Source of the DNA: Pseudoruegeria sp. SHC-113
GTDB taxonomy: Bacteria > Pseudomonadota > Alphaproteobacteria > Rhodobacterales > Rhodobacteraceae
NCBI RefSeq assembly: GCF_025376885.1
Contig: NZ_JAHUBR010000001.1
Coordinates: 124,001-188,000 of the forward strand
Reading direction: 5' to 3'
Length of the DNA stretch: 64,000 nucleotides
The notes below the pieces were generated by a model. The model was not told the DNA's origin and made no database searches. It saw nothing but the letters and a program-made list of their open reading frames with translations. Each line of letters opens with the position of its first letter. The stretch's first letter is position 1. Shown here one piece after another: positions 62,635-64,000 of this stretch. The translations under genes were made by a program, and so were the position numbers.

Positions 62635-63932
62635 CCCGTGCAGTAGAGCGAACCGGTTTCCTGCTGCAAGCTGCCACATATCTGCTGATACCTGTCAGCC
62701 TTGCCCTTCTCGCCCCAAGGCTGCGCGCCTTCGGAGACGACAGGCTTTCCAAACTTGTGATCCTGATGATCTGGGGGCGGTTCGCGCTGTCATCGATGGG
62801 GGAAATCGCCGTTCGGACGAGTATTGCGGGCTTCTCGGTGATTGCGCTGGGCACCATTGCCATTACCGCCATCGGCCTGCTTGCCATGCCGCTTCGCCTG
62901 TTCGGGCGCCCGGCGATAAAGCCGTTTTACCTTATCGCTGCCTTTGGAGCCCTCAGCGGTTTGTTGAATGGGGCATATGTTGCGCTTGTGATTTTTCTGG
63001 TGACATGGTGCTACTTCGTGGCATGTGCCCTGCTCCTTGTACGGGCGTTTGAGCAGCACGGCAGCAAGGTCGTGCTACGCTGTCTTCTCTGGGCTTTCCT
63101 GCTTCCGCTGGGAAGCCAGGCGTTGTCCGTGGCTTTGGGCGCGCCCAAAGTGGGCCCTGACGGATCGCTGAGTTACATCGGCACCTACGGCCACGAGTCT
63201 GTCTTTACCTTGGTCACTATGGCGGCAACGCTAGGGGTTGTCCTTAACCCCTGGCGAAGGCCGCGCACAGGCTTCTTTGGTCTTGGGATCATGATCGCGA
63301 GCCTGCTTCTGGCCAACTATCGGACGATGATTATCGCCGCCGCGCCCCTGTTCATTGCTCCGATTGTTCAGGTCATCAAGCCGGGAAGGCATGCTCTGGG
63401 GCGCGTCGCTGTCCTCGTGGTTGTTCTGATCGTCGTGATACCGGAGATCGCGCCTCGCCTGATTGGTGACAGGTTCGATGAAATCGGAACTCTTTCCAGC
63501 GGCGAGACGGACTTGCTCAAACCGCCGGAGGACTTCACAGCCCGCGAAAAGGACGTTCTCTCGGCGCGCGCCTATATCTGGTCTTCCTATTTTTATGGTT
63601 CGGCGCGGACCGAACCGGTTCAGCGTCTGATCGGCCACGGGCCGGACTCGCGTGCGCCCGAATTGACTGTCCATGCCCATAATGAATTCCTGCGGATCCT
63701 GTTCGAGTTTGGCCTGCTGGGACTTCTCTTGTGGCTCGCTGTTTTCGCCCTCCAGATCGTCAAGGTTCTGGATGTGGACCCTCCGCACCTGCGCCTCGCC
63801 TTGCTGGCCGGCTACGCCTCGCTTTTCCTCGGCGCAATGGGAACGGCGTATTTCAACCGCCCGGAAGGCATGATCTTCCTCGCAATCCTCTGTGCCTCAA
63901 CATGGTATTACTCCAGCCCGCGTCGGGCTTAG
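62526..63932 (+). CDS. O-antigen ligase/polymerase (Wzy-like)
   Basis: 468 residues if the GTG inside the wzc-like gene is used. The first 40 residues of that frame are the shadow of the kinase tail, and real similarity begins near GFLLQAATYLLIPVSLALLAPRL around 62655, where no standard start codon is obvious. About 11 membrane helices and a periplasmic loop with IWSSYFYGSARTEPVQRLIGHGPDS and HAHNEFLRILFEFGLLGLLLWL, the Wzy_C/O-antigen ligase signature. Polymerises repeat units in the periplasm. The last gene; about 68 bp follow to the window edge with no supported gene. Confidence 0.85.
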   Translation: MRCGHQQGASQIHGAAFLARASETTAPVPAATLCDVARAVERTGFLLQAATYLLIPVSLALLAPRLRAFGDDRLSKLVILMIWGRFALSSMGEIAVRTSIAGFSVIALGTIAITAIGLLAMPLRLFGRPAIKPFYLIAAFGALSGLLNGAYVALVIFLVTWCYFVACALLLVRAFEQHGSKVVLRCLLWAFLLPLGSQALSVALGAPKVGPDGSLSYIGTYGHESVFTLVTMAATLGVVLNPWRRPRTGFFGLGIMIASLLLANYRTMIIAAAPLFIAPIVQVIKPGRHALGRVAVLVVVLIVVIPEIAPRLIGDRFDEIGTLSSGETDLLKPPEDFTAREKDVLSARAYIWSSYFYGSARTEPVQRLIGHGPDSRAPELTVHAHNEFLRILFEFGLLGLLLWLAVFALQIVKVLDVDPPHLRLALLAGYASLFLGAMGTAYFNRPEGMIFLAILCASTWYYSSPRRA

Positions 63933-64000
63933 GTCCCAACAAACCGGCGTTCACGCTCATGATTCGCTGCGATGGGCGGACACGCTTTGGACACAATCCT

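Noticed and set aside
1-64000. CRISPR array, rRNA genes, prophage or intact insertion sequence
   Set aside because: No spaced direct repeats, no rRNA signature, no transposase, integrase or phage structural gene was seen.

Overview
The window is chromosomal DNA from an alphaproteobacterium, almost certainly Rhodobacteraceae (Roseobacter/Rhodobacter group). The evidence is high-GC coding, the regB-senC-regA redox locus, hslVU, a timA-mltA-smr block, the hemD-mic60-hemY block, addAB beside tsaE-amgK-murU, and the gene order mnmE-rho-hemJ | maf-aroE-coaE-dnaQ-secB, which in Caulobacter and its relatives flanks the chromosomal origin.

Region 1 (1-14.4 kb) is ori-proximal core. mnmE (partial), rho and hemJ run leftward, and maf, aroE, coaE and dnaQ run rightward, away from a 445-bp gene-free, locally AT-rich stretch that ends in a perfect DnaA box overlapping the maf start codon. 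This stretch is the likely oriC. secB and fxsA, timA-mltA-smr, an MFS carrier, a lipoprotein hydrolase, hslVU and an orphan capsule-synthesis-like gene follow.

Region 2 (14.4-40.4 kb) is housekeeping: trxA, addA/addB, murU/amgK (peptidoglycan sugar recycling), tsaE, a PAS-only sensor-like protein, regB, senC and regA, ahcY, several small DUF proteins, the EVE-yciI-gpsA-tsaD operon, hemD-mic60-hemY, and tRNA-Thr(CGU). The regA ribosome binding site sits in one arm of a strong inverted repeat.

Region 3 (40.4-49.3 kb, 3' of the tRNA) is accessory. It holds a secreted GYD-domain protein, two tandem secreted amidohydrolases (one cut by an in-frame TAA), a divergent AraC regulator, and a coupled three-gene operon (Asp/Glu-racemase-superfamily enzyme, M24 peptidase, PLP lyase) that recalls part of the ectoine-utilisation set. 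A decayed ABC-ATPase fragment lies at its right border.

Region 4 (49.3-64 kb) is a Wzx/Wzy-type exopolysaccharide locus: three GT4 and one GT2 glycosyltransferases, a flippase, a secreted beta-helix-like protein, a Wzc-like copolymerase/kinase and a Wzy-like polymerase. Three unfamiliar proteins lie inside it. Two coupled genes (nucleotidyltransferase-like; NDK-like plus kinase-like) face, tail to tail, one long gene that carries the same three modules fused. By eye, the active-site residues are complementary: the split pair keeps the nucleotidyltransferase and kinase residues and lacks the NDK histidine, while the fusion keeps the NDK-type histidine motif and lacks the others. This is the best candidate here for an undescribed system.
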